Below are positions 1 through 10,844 of a DNA stretch of 64,000 nt, one piece after another (the stretch's first letter is position 1; each line of letters opens with the position of its first letter). The DNA lies in NCBI GenBank assembly GCA_034359265.1, contig CP136892.1, positions 10,216,501 to 10,280,500 of the forward strand, written 5' to 3'. The translations under genes were made by a program, and so were the position numbers. Below the pieces are notes generated by a model, which was not told the DNA's origin, did not search any database, and saw only the letters and a list, made by a program, of their open reading frames with translations. This DNA comes from Canna indica (Eukaryota > Streptophyta > Magnoliopsida > Zingiberales > Cannaceae).

Positions 1-1035
1 TCGTCCAGCGGGTCAAAGTCGAGGGGTGCCTACGGATGTGTATATATATATGGAAGAAGACTAAGAAAGAACCAAAAACAAGAAGGAAGAATGTTGAACA
101 CAAATGGCAACATGAAGGACTTAAGGAATATGGAAAGAAACAAGGGGCGAAGGCTTCGATGGTCACAAGCATGCACTTCCCACTTTCACCAAACAAGCTT
201 CGGTGGCCGCATGCATGCCCCGACGCTGGCCGCTTGGTGATCTACGCAAGCCGCCGAAGCTCCTGCGACACCTGCATGAAACGCGACGACGCAGTGCGGA
301 TCACCGACGACCCGAACGACGTCGATCGCCACTCTAGCGTCCACGCCAGCAACGACGCCAGCTTCATGTTGTGGACAACCACCGTATCCTCGCACACATC
401 TAAGGTAATCTCGACGCATACCTCATCATCGTCAGTGGCGGCTGTAGCGGAAGGCAGGAGGTTGAGCGGAACACCAGATATAAAATTCCTTCCCCGCCTT
501 CTGCAGTTGCTCGATGAGGTCCATGGAGATGTCGTGGTTCACGATGTGCATCACCCCCCACTCCGTCGCCGCCTCCTTCACCCCTTCGGCGCACGCCCGC
601 TGTGCCGCCTCGTCCGGCGAGTCAAAGTCGAGGGGTGCCTATGGATGTGTATATATATGGAAGAAGAATAAGAAAGAACCAAGAACAAGAAGGAAGAAGA
701 TTGAACACAAGCCAACATGAAGGACTTAAGGAACAGGGAAAGAAACAAGGGGCGGAAGGCTTCGATGGTCGCATGCATGCACTTCCCACTTTCACCAAAC
801 AGGCTTCGGTGGCCGCATGCATTCCCCGACGCCGGCCGCTTGGTGAGCTACGTAAGCCGCCGGAGCTCCTGCGACACCTACTGGAAACACGACGACGCGG
901 TGCAGATCACTGATGACCCGAACGACGTTGATCGCCACTCTAGCGTCCGTGCCAGCAACGACGCTAGCTTCATGCTGTGGACCATCACCGCATCCTCGCG
1001 TACATCTAAGGTAATCTCGATGCATACCTCATCGT
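1..1035. repeat. 609-bp tandem duplication, two units
   Basis: The sequence from position 1 recurs from position 610 with only scattered changes, for example the segments ending in GAGGGGTGCC followed by a TATATA stretch, and the segments around 180-420 and 790-1030. The period is about 609 bp. The second unit is complete only to 1035, where a solo LTR interrupts it, and a short remainder reappears at 3703-3765. The duplication carries the anthocyanidin-synthase fragment described separately. The rest of the unit (about 180-420) matches nothing I recognise on either strand. Confidence 0.9.
478..638 (-). pseudogene. ANS-like: Anthocyanidin synthase (leucoanthocyanidin dioxygenase) N-terminal fragment
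   Basis: Reading the minus strand from 638 to 478 gives about 53 residues that match the N-terminal DIOX_N region of anthocyanidin synthase: DSPDEAAQRAC, then EWGVMHIVNHDI, then a DLIEQLQKAGKEF segment. In intact plant enzymes this precedes the catalytic 2OG-Fe(II) core with its HxD...H iron ligands; none of that core is present here. The usual HGI after the conserved Asn reads HDI. The reading runs into unrelated sequence and a stop after 478. The fragment sits in a tandem duplication whose first 30 bases carry the edge of another copy. Family assignment rests on recognised motifs; another flavonoid 2OG dioxygenase is possible but less likely. Not functional. Confidence 0.75.
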
Positions 1036-1705
1036 TGTTATGTCCGGGTTAAAAAAATAATAATAAATAAATAATAAATAAAAATAGATGGTTGTAGAAG
1101 TGGGTGGTGGCAGGTGGCAGATGAGGGTGAGGGTGAGGTGCTGTTGAGGGGTTTTAAGAGAGGGAAGTGGTGAGCAAGAGCGAGAGGTTGAGAAGAGGAG
1201 GGAGGAGATGCTGCATGTGGAGGAGGAGTCGGCGCGTGTCACCGGTGGAGCTCATCGTCGTCGGAGTCGCGGGATCGAGGTAGGAGATCTCATCCACTCC
1301 GTCGTTTACTTCCGTTGTTATCTCCGCCGATCTAACGACAAAGACAAGGGGGGAGGTTGTTGCGCTGTACCCCGGGCGGATCGCGTGCAGAAGTCACATG
1401 CAGCGGTCGCGTATAATGGTTGCGGGCTGCCATGCCGTGGTTGGAGGGCTGCCACGCGCAGGTCACGCAGCCATGGCGGCGCCGAGCAGTCGGGTGCTGC
1501 TGGTGCGGACCATCCGGGCCGCCGCTCGATCGATCGTGGGATTGAGCGGGGCCGAAGGATCGAGGAGGTTGTGAAGTCGCCAGTCAGTGATGGCTAGGCG
1601 GCAGGCCGGGGGAGGAGGGGTCTGCGGGTGATCGGAGAAGAAGAGGGAGATCGGGAGAAGAAGAAGAAGAAGGAGGAGGAGGAGGAGGAGGAGGAGGAGG
1701 AGGAG

Positions 1706-1769
<64 letters not shown>

Positions 1770-3702
1770 GGGTGTCCCACCGGAGCCGGGAGCCGCGGGA
1801 GAGGCCCGGCGAGGTCGGCGAGACTGCCGGCGTCCGGGAGGTCGGTCGGTGTGGGTTCGAGCGGAGCAGGGGGCGGCGTCGGGAGGGAGGTCGAGTGGGA
1901 GACGAGTGAGGGAGAGGGGTATTTAAGATTTATTTAATTTAATAAATAGGTGTTTAGAGAAGATAGTTGTATCGCATGAAATGAGGTTGATTTATGAATT
2001 ATTAGAGTATTTTTGTAGTTGATCGTAGAGTCATCGGATCGAGTTGAGGTGAATAGCAATCTTGATCATTTTCGCGTGCTGAACACGATGGTGGTGTCAG
2101 ATTTCTGATTGGAGATCATTTGATATGATTTTTGATATATTTCGGTATTTTGACGTTGTTTAGTAAGTTAGTGATATAATTATGTTTGAAATTAATTTAT
2201 TTGGTAGGCTCCGAGTTATCGGTTGAAGTTGAGGTGAATAGTAATCTTAATCATTTTCGCGTGCTGAACGCGATGGTGGGATCAGTTTTCCAAGATGACA
2301 TTGTTAGGATGTTCTTTTAGTTGATTAGTTGTTGAGATTGTCGATGTGCTTAAATAATATTAAATTATTAGTATGAGAATTTAGTTGATTAGTTAGTGTG
2401 AAATAATTATGGTTTAAAGAGTGGATTGAGCATGAGTGTTTGAAGAGTGGGTTGAGCCTGCAAGTCTGTCGTTCCTTGTCTGATGTTGATTTGTTGTCGG
2501 AGATAAATTACGGAAATACCCTTGCTTCCGATGTTTGATTTGCTTCTTAAAATTTATTGAACTCTCGTTGCACATTATTGTTGGGCATGCCATGTAGAGA
2601 AATTGCATGTGTTGCATTTTATTGTTGCTTATTGACGTGTATTATTGATCATAGTATGTTATGCTAATCATTTATTGCATTGGATTAGTCATTGTGTGCA
2701 TAATGTCATATTGTTATATGTGGTGTTGTTACTTGTTGAGCATGTTATTATCCTGTAGATCATGTCATAATCACTTGGAGTTGTTGTTTTATTGATCATG
2801 GTGATGGTATGTTATTATCATGTTGTGCATTTTGTTATCACTTGGAGTTGTTGTTATATTGTTGATCATGGTGATATACCTTGTTGCACTCTTGGAGTCG
2901 AGTTGCATGATTGTTGTCGATCTGGAAGCTACAACTTTGGAGAGGACTTCGGTCCAGGACCATTTTATTGCGGTACCCCCCAGGGATGGGAGAGGGTATG
3001 GATATTGACTAGTTACTTTGGGCACCTTCGGGTGTGGGGATGTCGGACGCGACATCTGACGGGTTACCTGCTTGATGGGGGTAGTCGTATCACCATTGGA
3101 GCGGACGGTTGATGCCACTCTGCAGGTAGTAGAGTGCGGGGTTTTTACCCACTAGTCCGCGCGCTTGATGATTCAGTTGATGTTGTTTAATTAGGAGTAG
3201 GTGAGGAGTATTTGTTGTGTTCATTACCTTTGACTACATCTTAGGTCATGTTGTTATGCATTGTTGAGTTGACACTCGATGTTTGTTGATCATACTGTGA
3301 TTCTCCTACTCAGCACCCGCTGATCTCCGTTGTTTTTACTTCAAACTTGTAGGGGTGAGCGGTCGATTTGTAGATCGAGGTGTAGATAGTTTTTAGGCAG
3401 CTAGTAGTCAGTCGTAGATGTAGAGCTCTGATGGCGACTGCTTTTGTATTTTGGTTTGCTTTGTCGTCTTATAGCTCTTGATATTGATATCGTTATTTTG
3501 GAGCTGTAATATGTAGAACTATTTTATATTTTTTAAATCTTGTATTTGATCGGACTGATGGATTGTAATTATTGGTTTTAATATTGTTGTTTTATTTTAG
3601 ATGATGATTTGTGGCTTTTCCTTCCACTGCGCAGTGTTCGAGTCGCCGCCGCATCTCGAGTCGGGGCCGCCCGGTGGTGGGCTCCGGAGCCGAGGCACAA
3701 CA
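1036..3702 (+). mobile_element. Solo LTR, Ty3/gypsy type, about 2.67 kb
   Basis: The block begins TGTTATGTCCGGG and ends GGCACAACA, the TGTT...AACA form expected of LTR ends. It interrupts the second unit of the 609-bp duplication exactly: the flanks are ATCGT at 1031-1035 and ATCAT at 3703-3707, and the uninterrupted first unit reads CTCATCATCGTCAG at the same point, so this is a 5-bp target duplication with one change. Inside are a GC-rich end, a purine microsatellite (1656-1766), and two diverged copies of a motif ending TTTTCGCGTGCTGAAC (about 2030-2110 and 2205-2290). No internal coding region or second LTR is present, so it is a solo LTR. The gypsy assignment comes from size and end style and is inferred. 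Confidence 0.75.
1656..1766. repeat. Compound (GAA)n-(GGA)n-(GA)n microsatellite
   Basis: An uninterrupted purine tract on the plus strand runs through GAA, GGA and then GA units inside the solo LTR. It creates low-complexity open frames on both strands that are not genes. Confidence 0.95.
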
Positions 3703-3765
3703 ATCATCGTCAGCAACGACTGTAGCGGAAGGCGGGTGGTTGAACGAAACACCAGATTTAAGCTT
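3703..3765. repeat. Remainder of the second 609-bp unit
   Basis: The bases from ATCATCGTCAGC to about 3765 match 423-480 of the first unit (the run around GACTGTAGCGGAAGGCGGG and the ACACCAGAT block). This is the continuation of the second duplication unit beyond the solo LTR. Homology ends before the anthocyanidin synthase segment, so the second unit has no copy of it here. Confidence 0.8.
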
Positions 3766-5170
3766 TGTGAATTGTGTTAAAAAAATTTATTTTTATTTTT
3801 TAATGATGTGTAAACATAATATTATTTTATTCCACGTGGACATGCCACATTATGAAGTTAACGAGACTGACGACGGAGAGATGACTGGAAGATACAATTG
3901 AGATCAATGTCAAAGTTGATGATGTAATTTGAAAATATTTCAAATTTGACTACAAATGAGACAATGTCCAAAGTTCAGAATATATTCAAGTAATTGCCCT
4001 TTTATGATATATATTGTTTATAATGCACATGGTGTCTATTTAACCATATAAATAGTTAATACTATTAATTAGGGCTAATATAGACATAAGTTTAATTTGA
4101 GATTTTCTTGTTTCTTGTTGACAAAATTGTGTATATCCTCCAAATATATATGTCAGTAGTGTTAACTTTCATTACTTTGCCATTAACATGATATATATGA
4201 AAAATTACAGGTTGACATCATTATGCTCTTAAAAATATTACAAATTTATCTATAAAGTTCATAATTTTCATACGCACACATATTTATATCATACTATTTA
4301 ATATTTCCATACATATCTTTACTAAATTATAAAAATTTTAATTTATATATATGCAATTATTGACTATGTAATAATTTTTATATTTATAAATAAATAATCA
4401 TTGTTATGATTATGTGATTAATTTCAACAAAGAGTAAATTATTTTTGAAACTTTGTATTGTGTGATTAAAGAAATGATCTGATTTTCACATAATATATAA
4501 ATATCCATCAAGAAAAAGTAATATAGTTAAACAAAAAATAATATCATATAATAAAATTATAATTATGTTCTTGTTAATATATGCTTTAAAATTTCTCAAT
4601 TAATTGCAATTACTAAATTATCATGAACTTTATGGATCAATATTATATATAGTAACACTATTTTTGATTGGAGAAAAAGTAAGGAAAATTTATCCATCTA
4701 TGAAAAAAATGAGAACAAAATAGTTCATGTGTGATTACAAGGGCATTTTAATGACTAAATAATTGTATTTATTGAAATTATTCAAATAATAATTGATTAC
4801 TATGATTAGGTAAATTTAGTTGATATTTACTATATTGAAATATTTGCAAGGATAGTTAAAAAAAAATTGCAAGGATATACAAAGTATGTTTTTTTGTAGG
4901 GGGGAATACATGATTTTCACATTTTAAGAGGGTAAATTTGAGAAAGCTATTTTTCTTTAATTCATTTGGTATTGATAGTTTATTCTATTTTAATTTGACT
5001 AAAATATATTTTAATAGCGTTACGATGTGACCTTTGCATATACACCAATACATACATCATATATAGATATTTGAGATATGCATTAAGAACCCTAAGTCAT
5101 TTTTTAAAACAAAATGAATACAACAAGGTGGTATAATGATTTTTTTAAAGAAAAACACAGCATTTACTTC
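3766..5170. other. AT-rich intergenic stretch, no gene seen
   Basis: Very AT-rich sequence with frequent stops in all frames. The segment 3890-4010 has phrases like those in MULE ends elsewhere in the window (ACAATGTCCAAAGTTC), but I could not pair it with an inverted partner. No coding, RNA or element boundary is supported. Confidence 0.6.
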
Positions 5171-6435
5171 CCACGTTTGCCTTATTCTGAATTGGTAGCA
5201 TTAATTGGATGGTAGTGTCTCACCCTTGATGAAGTGGGATAAGGATCTAAGGGCAGCTTCAGGCAGCCCGATAAAATCGAATTCTGGCTGATATTTATTG
5301 TGCTCGGGCCATTATCGGCCCAGCTCGATAAGACCCGAACCCTTAACGTGCCGAGCCAGGTCAAGTGCTATCAGGCCGGCCGACATAATAGCCCGACGAA
5401 TAATATAGGATTGGGTATTGACGGATTTTGTCTTTGGTTAAATGAAAAATACTATATATTTTGATGGTTTTGATTCCTATTACTGTCTCAGTTTGCTATA
5501 AGACTATTGGGCATTACTGCAGCAGTATGGTTTATTTGACCCAAGTTTTGCTAGGGGTTTGATGTTTTTTGTATTTGTTTATATACAAAGATGATGGAGT
5601 TTGTAAATGCAGATTTGCAAAGCTACATTTTGTGGCTCTGTTCATAGTTTTCCATTACTCTGGCATCTTTGCTTTGACTACTTGATGGACCAGCAGCAGT
5701 CATTACGGATTAATAGGTTTAGTAGTTGATAAAAGAACAACTCCAATCTCATGTTCCCTTTCTTACTACTTGTTTCATTTTTTATTCATGTCAATCCATG
5801 CAGGTTTAAGCATTTCAAGGAAACTGCCATGCAATCATTGTAGAATTCCCTGCACCCCCAAACACCAAAAGCCCAACAGCAGAATTTTACATCAGATTAA
5901 AAAACGAAAATGGACAACAATCTTACTTTGGCAAAACACAAATATGCAGTTAACCTTGTTTGTCTGTAACATCAGAGTTCTTTGTGCACTACTCTCAAGC
6001 ACCTATTCTATTTTTGTACATACGAACAGAACAGAAAGAAAGAAAGAAAGAACAGAATGAGGTATTATCATCAATTACCATTCAGGACCGTAATGTAAGA
6101 TAGCTTGGGAAACCAGCTATATAGATATAGTCATATAGAAACTTAAGTTACATTAATTTAAGTATACAAACCCTGAAGTAGTAAAAAATGCCAATTCATT
6201 TTAGAAGTCATCATCAGACATAGAATACAAAATGGTAAGCGAATCAATACAAATTTTCAGATATATGCAAGTCCTATCAATAGTCACAAATTCATGATAT
6301 TAAGCATTTTGGGCAAATAATAGCCTTTTAATACAAAAAAACAAAGATATATATCAACCCATCGAAGAATTTCACATAAGACATAAAATACAAAATGGAA
6401 GAGTACCTTCTTTAGCAAAAAGAAGAAAATAAAAT
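5171..6435. other. Intergenic region downstream of the STKL gene
   Basis: Positions 5220-5400 are a GC-richer patch with CCCGATAA, GGGCCATTATCGGCCC and similar phrases; it has no convincing reading frame and may be a degraded repeat. The remainder is AT-rich. The part next to 6435 should hold the 3' UTR and polyadenylation region of the minus-strand STKL gene, but no signal stands out clearly enough to place it. Confidence 0.5.
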
Positions 6436-7254
6436 CTAACCCATGCTCTTGTGTTTCTTTAGCAGAAGAGCAAGGAGTTGGTTGCAGGTACTCGCCCAAT
6501 TCATCTCGTATTTAATCTTATCTTCCGCAAGCTTACTCCACTTGTCCTCCAAAGCTTTTGCCTTAGCTGGATTGACAAGTTTCATCACCTCTTGCAATGA
6601 TTCATCAGGCAAGTCAAGAGCTTTCCACTGCTTTGTCACACTATGAGTTAAATAAGGAAAATCTTCGGCTTCAATTCCCAATCCTTCCCCATTATGAATT
6701 CGTTTTTCCTCTTTTTCAAGGGCGGCAGAATCTTGATCAACCTTCAATTTCTTGCCCTTCCTACTTGCATCCTCAAATCTATTCCCACTCTTTTCAACTA
6801 GATTTCCCTCCTCACTTGCGTCCTCCTCGACGGTGTTCGAAATTTGTTTCTTCTGGTCCTTCAGGCTCTTTTTTGGCACCTCGGTGGACCAGAGCTGCGC
6901 GGCGAGCTTGAATACGAGATCATCATCGTCGACTACGGCAGAATTATTGAATTTGTGGCGAATGGTACGAAGCCTGTTGTAGACCTGCTTCTGCGACAGC
7001 GGAACGGAAAGGGAACCGTTAACGACATCGTAGACGGCGGCCTGGCCAGGTTTGCTGGTCGCGTTAAGGCCAGTCCGGTTCTGAAACTCGATTGCGGCTC
7101 GGAGGATGATGACATTGTCGTCGGCGAAGGAAGACTCGCCGGACCTCCCCCGGCCTGAGATGGACGACTTATCTTCCCCACCAGGGTCATCATCGGCCTT
7201 GCGCTTCCGGTGGCTCGTAAAGCTAGTGGAGTCGGAGCAGCCGGACGCGGGCAT
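6436..7254 (-). CDS. GeBP/storekeeper-like (STKL) transcriptional regulator, 272 aa
   Basis: Single-exon gene. A DUF573 (GLABROUS1 enhancer-binding protein family) domain spans about residues 43-125, with the family motifs IILRAAIEFQNRTG, QKQVYNRLRTIRHKF and LVFKLAAQLWS. Basic patches HRKRK (residues 15-19) and SRKGKKLK look like nuclear localisation signals. A second conserved block covers about residues 198-265 (WKALDLPDESLQEV onward), as in family members. These plant proteins bind DNA without a classical zinc finger and act in the nucleus. Start choice: the open frame extends to 7338, but its first codon there is GTG and it overlaps a TATA box (7325-7333). The first ATG below the TATA box is at 7254, which gives a 5' UTR of about 40 nt and a normal family length. 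No internal stops; apparently functional. Confidence 0.9.
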   Translation of the reverse strand: MPASGCSDSTSFTSHRKRKADDDPGGEDKSSISGRGRSGESSFADDNVIILRAAIEFQNRTGLNATSKPGQAAVYDVVNGSLSVPLSQKQVYNRLRTIRHKFNNSAVVDDDDLVFKLAAQLWSTEVPKKSLKDQKKQISNTVEEDASEEGNLVEKSGNRFEDASRKGKKLKVDQDSAALEKEEKRIHNGEGLGIEAEDFPYLTHSVTKQWKALDLPDESLQEVMKLVNPAKAKALEDKWSKLAEDKIKYEMNWASTCNQLLALLLKKHKSMG

Positions 7255-7277
7255 TAGTATTAGGGTTAAGGTTGCGA

Positions 7278-7285
7278 TAGGGTTT
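7278..7285 (-). promoter_or_regulatory. Telo-box (AAACCCTA) in the STKL leader
   Basis: The minus strand reads AAACCCTA between the TATA box and the chosen ATG of the STKL gene, next to further telomere-like words (TTAACCCTAAT at about 7258-7268). Telo-boxes are known near the start of many plant genes for translation and growth. Its action here is inferred. Confidence 0.6.
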
Positions 7286-7324
7286 GGGGTTATGAGAGAA
7301 GCCTTCACGCCGGGATCGGGTGCC

Positions 7325-7333
7325 TTTATATAG
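7325..7333 (-). promoter_or_regulatory. TATA box of the STKL gene
   Basis: The minus strand reads CTATATAAA, 71 bp or more above the ATG at 7254. With the usual 25-35 bp offset, transcription would begin near 7295. The position argues against the upstream non-ATG extension of the frame being translated. Confidence 0.7.
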
Positions 7334-7515
7334 TTCACCTATTTCAATTAAAAAATAAATTTTAATTAAATAATTAAGAAATATAATTAATACCTTAACA
7401 AACTATTTATTATTCCTAACTTAACGCGGATTTTTCTACCGTAATTATCGGACCAAAACAAAACTAATATAGCAATTGCTTCGAGAATAAAATAAAAATA
7501 AAGGGCAACTGCTAC

Positions 7516-7946
7516 TGGGGCTATCCATTCGGTTCAAATCGAATCAAATTAAGTTAAATAGAATATTTTTTTCCTGAAATTCCAACCCGAACCCGAAAAT
7601 AGGTCTTAAACCGATTTAACCCGAATCGTAATTATTTGGTTCGATTTGATTTCCAAACCGAATTGATATGAAATGTTCAGTTTAGAATGATCTACTTAGT
7701 TCGGTTTAATTTTTACCCAATACCTAGTGTCAAGTAGTGAAATCAAATGGGTAAAAAATTTATTACCCGATACCCATTTACTTGGGTTAAATATTAAAAT
7801 ATATATATATATTTTAATTAGTTCAATTTTTTATTCGGGTCGGTTCCTGAATTCTAGGAACCGAAACCTGCAATCGCTAAAACCGAATCGAACCAGAAAA
7901 TTCGATTCAATTCAGTTTGGTGTAACCTTATTTATGGACGGCCCTA
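7516..7946. mobile_element. hAT-like MITE, 431 bp
   Basis: The ends are imperfect inverted repeats: TGGGGCTATCCAT on the left and, reversed, TAGGGCCGTCCAT on the right. They are flanked by ACTGCTAC (7508-7515) and ACGGCTAC (7947-7954), an 8-bp target duplication with one change, the length typical of hAT elements. The interior is rich in AACCGAA/TTCGGTT-type words and has no gene. Confidence 0.7.
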
Positions 7947-7954
7947 ACGGCTAC

Positions 7955-8421
7955 CGTATTGAAGCCCAAGTGGTTCATGCGTGACCTCTTTTTCGTTGTG
8001 AAGCCTTGACCGTCCTCGAAGTTGTCAAATTGTTGGCAAATAATCAATATGTTAATTTCGGCAAAATATGGGTCATCTAAATTATCTTCTATTTTTATAA
8101 AAGATCTTTGGAACAGTGGTGGAACTAAAAATCAAAATCATAGGTAAGGCAAAGTTCACAGAGTAAAGGGACAAAATGTAATAACGAATATTGAACGTGG
8201 AAGCTACTGCGCCCGAGGGCTACATGCCTACATATGAGGTCGGGGCATCGAGAGTTAAGCACAAGAGTGTTAGCATAGCAAGAGTTATTGAGCGCGAGGT
8301 CAAGACATTGGGGGTTGGGCATGGAGGGGGCTACTATGTGTGTGAGAGGATGAGATAGCTCAAGCAACATGGGGAAGGAGGATAAAATGAGATGCTGAGT
8401 TTGAATTATTTAATAATAATA
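7955..8421. other. Intergenic, no gene seen
   Basis: Nothing recognisable apart from a (TAA)n run at 8409-8430 that adjoins the next element. An 81-codon minus-strand frame at 8125-8370 has no recognisable motif. Confidence 0.5.
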
Positions 8422-8430
8422 ATAATAATA

Positions 8431-9695
8431 AGGGACCAGGGTCATATTTATCCTTAAAGTGTTCAAAAATATACAAATTTATCCTCAAACTTTCTTTTTT
8501 TTCAAAAATACCATCGTCGTCCAAATTTTAGGTAAAAAATACCACTGCATGTAACGATTTGACAAGTTAGCAAATGGTTGCTTACGTGGTAATGATAATG
8601 GTCATATTTGCCCCTAAAGTATTCAAAATGGTACAAATTTGCCCTTAAACTTTTTTTTTTTGAAAATATCATCGTCGTCCAAATTTTGGGTTATATTTGC
8701 CCCTAAAGTATTCGAAACGGTACAAATTTGCCCTTAAACTTGTTGTTTTTAAAACAATACCCTTGTCGTCCAATTTTGGGCCAAAAATATCATGCTTGTA
8801 ATATTTTGATAAGTCAGCAAATAATTGCTTACATGACAAATAAAATAAACCATATCATCAAGCCACACTGGATTTTAAGCTGCCAACATGTAGTACCCAA
8901 TATATTCACAACCTAAATTAATTGGGGGCGACATATAGAGTTCGTATATATCATAGCTTTTAGTTACATGTTATTAAAACACACGTCAAATTGAACGAAC
9001 TGGAAAGATAGGAAAAATAAGAAAAGAAAAATAAGGTAGCCCAGCCGACTGCAAAAACTAGTCGGTTAAGGGGTGCTGCAAAAACACGTCCCACCACTTC
9101 TTTGTAATACCCGAAATTTTTTAAAATGCTTATTTAATTATTTCAGCGGGATAATTTAATTGCACGTCAGGATGGACCGAATGAAATGCCGGAAGGCTTG
9201 AATTGAAGATTGGCATTTGTGCGAGAGGAAATTAATTCATCTAAGTTTGATTAGTCCTTAGACGGGTTGCTAGGTTTGAGACAAATTCGCAGTTCGAGCG
9301 GAACTCGAATAAGACTAGTATTTGGTTGAGTTATAGCTTGTTTTAGACTAAACTTAAGTTAAAAGACACTTTGATCTTTTGACGATTGGAGTTTTAGTAT
9401 TTATACCTCATCCCTCAAGGGCGCGAGGGATTTTTCGCCCAAAATTTGGACGGCGAGGATATTTTTCAAAAAATAAAAAGTTTAAGGACAAATTTTTACC
9501 TTTTCGAATACTTTAGGAGCAAATATGACACTTATCCTTGCCACGTAAATAATCGTTTACTGACTTATCAAACTGTTACAAGTAGTGGTATTTTTGGCCC
9601 AAAATTTCGATGACGAGGGCATTTTTGAAAAAAAAAAGTTTAAGGGCAAATTTGTACATTTTCAAATACTTTAGGGACAAATATGGTCCTTATCC
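8431..9695. mobile_element. Fold-back / Mutator-like element with repeated inverted ends
   Basis: The left arm (8431-8860) contains three head-to-tail versions of a unit with words such as TTGCCCTTAAACTT and CATCGTCGTCCAAATTTT. The right arm (9420-9695) contains two in reverse orientation. The outer ends align as GGACCAGGGTCATATTT and, reversed, GGATAAGGACCATATTT. Both sides abut ATAATAATA (8422-8430 and 9696-9704), compatible with a 9-bp duplication, though this lies in simple repeats and is weak evidence. The centre has no transposase gene; it holds a gypsy-type LTR fragment. Confidence 0.6.
9103..9415 (+). mobile_element. 5' end fragment of a gypsy-type LTR
   Basis: The sequence opens TGTAATACCCGAAATTTTT, the usual start of many plant Ty3/gypsy LTRs, and continues about 310 bp before the right arm of the surrounding fold-back element. 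No matching 3' end is present. Assignment rests on the terminal word and is tentative. Confidence 0.4.
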
Positions 9696-9696
9696 A

Positions 9697-9708
9697 TAAT
9701 AATAATAA

Positions 9709-9739
<31 letters not shown>
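9697..9739. repeat. (AAT)n-(AAAT)n microsatellite
   Basis: Simple repeat of ATA units passing into AAAT units, directly next to the right end of the fold-back element. Confidence 0.9.
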
Positions 9740-9774
9740 AAAGAATGCATTTTAGCTAGAGGGCATGCATTACG

Positions 9775-10125
9775 AGAATTTTGACTTTCACCGATGACTA
9801 TCACTAATGGCCGACGGAGCTGTCAGAACGGGCCACGAATATCTTATGGTCGCTCGGGCCGTTTCAGATGTGCCAACATCTGCAACGGCTTGCTTATGGC
9901 TGCCGCCACTGTCGGTTATAAGTCGATGGCATGCACGCGGCGTAAAAATGAAAAAACTTATCAGCAACGGCTTCTCGAGGGCCTCGTGGGCCGTCAGTGA
10001 CTTAATAATTCAATAGCAACGACTCACTTATGGCTTCTAGACCCGTTGCTCATGAGTCGATGGCACGCACGCGGCACGAAAATGAAGAAAACTATATCAT
10101 CGACGGCTTAGAGAAGGCATTTCAC
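9775..10125. mobile_element. CACTA subterminal-region remnant
   Basis: The segment carries repeated words of the type ATCAGCAACGGC and GGGCCGTCAGTGAC, plus two copies of GTCGATGGCAYGCACGCGGC. The same ordering, with related wording, is seen in the 5' subterminal regions of the CACTA elements at 50715-51110 and 59570-59960. The CACTA terminus itself is not present, and no transposase exon follows. It is a decayed piece of that family. Confidence 0.65.
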
Positions 10126-10134
10126 ATCCTGAAC

Positions 10135-10386
10135 AATATGTTAAAGCCACCTTAGTTTGCTAAGGATTTGGTAAAAGATATTCTTTAATTGGCAGAAAGA
10201 TTAAATGTCAAAAGTTGGTCTAGTGTAAAAAGAGAAAACAATACGATGGCACATTACCTTGCAAAATCTGGTTTAACGAATATGAATTTATTTTCGAATG
10301 ATACTGAAAAATGCGGTTGCTATGGAAGTCTTACATCAGATTCAGATAGATGGAGGTGCTTTATAAATATATCAGTAGATATGTGA
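10135..10386 (+). pseudogene. LINE RNase H-like C-terminal fragment
   Basis: The reading contains WSSVKRENNTMAHYLAKSG, which matches the final helix of the RVT_3/RNase H domain at the end of plant LINE ORF2 (a W...R..N..AH.LA pattern). Only the tail of the domain is present, with no catalytic acidic residues. It follows directly on the CACTA remnant and ends at 10386. Confidence 0.6.
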
Positions 10387-10404
10387 ATTCAAAATTGGCT
10401 TCTT

Positions 10405-10739
10405 GGGCCATGTTTGCTTTGCAGGATATGACTTGGATGTGATATGATTTAAGATGAATAAGGATGGGATAAAAATCCAAGAGGATTTTTTAAAATCTTA
10501 TCCTATGTTTGTTTTGGCATAGGATAAGAAGCATGGATAGGATATGAGAATTCATATCCTGTAAATTTGGGCCCCAAACCTATCCTCTCCCTTGGATTTA
10601 TAAATTAGGCCAGCGGTGGATTTGAGCCAAAATAAATTCACCAAATATCCGGCCCAATTCTTTTCCATTGCCGCAACAAATAATGGATTGAATTTTAAAA
10701 TCCAATTCATCTCTTTAATCCATCAAAGCAAACAAGGTC
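10405..10739. mobile_element. Tourist/Harbinger-like MITE, about 335 bp
   Basis: The left end GGGCCATGTTTGCTTTGCAGGAT matches the reverse of the right end (GACCTTGTTTGCTTTGATGGAT), differing at a few positions. The flanks are CTT and TTA, so a 3-bp TTA-type duplication is only partly supported. Words such as GGATAGGATATGAG and TATCCTATG recur in both orientations inside. No gene. Confidence 0.6.
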
Positions 10740-10844
10740 TTATAGTTTACACAATTTACCTTCTCTTTCCACTGCTTAGATATAATCTGACTTGATGGTT
10801 GATTTTTTATATAAAAAAATATTGTATTGGTTCATAAAATTTGA

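Noticed and set aside
1463..1780. Poly-Leu/Ser frame and its Glu/Arg-rich complement
   Set aside because: Produced by the purine microsatellite inside the solo LTR.
2789..3118. Overlapping ~106-109-codon frames on both strands
   Set aside because: Lie within the gypsy LTR and have no motif.
5182..5364. 60-codon minus-strand frame in a GC-richer patch
   Set aside because: No motif; the patch resembles degraded repeat DNA.
7255..7338. 28-codon N-terminal extension of the STKL protein
   Set aside because: It begins with GTG, overlaps the TATA box, and is not like the family N-terminus.
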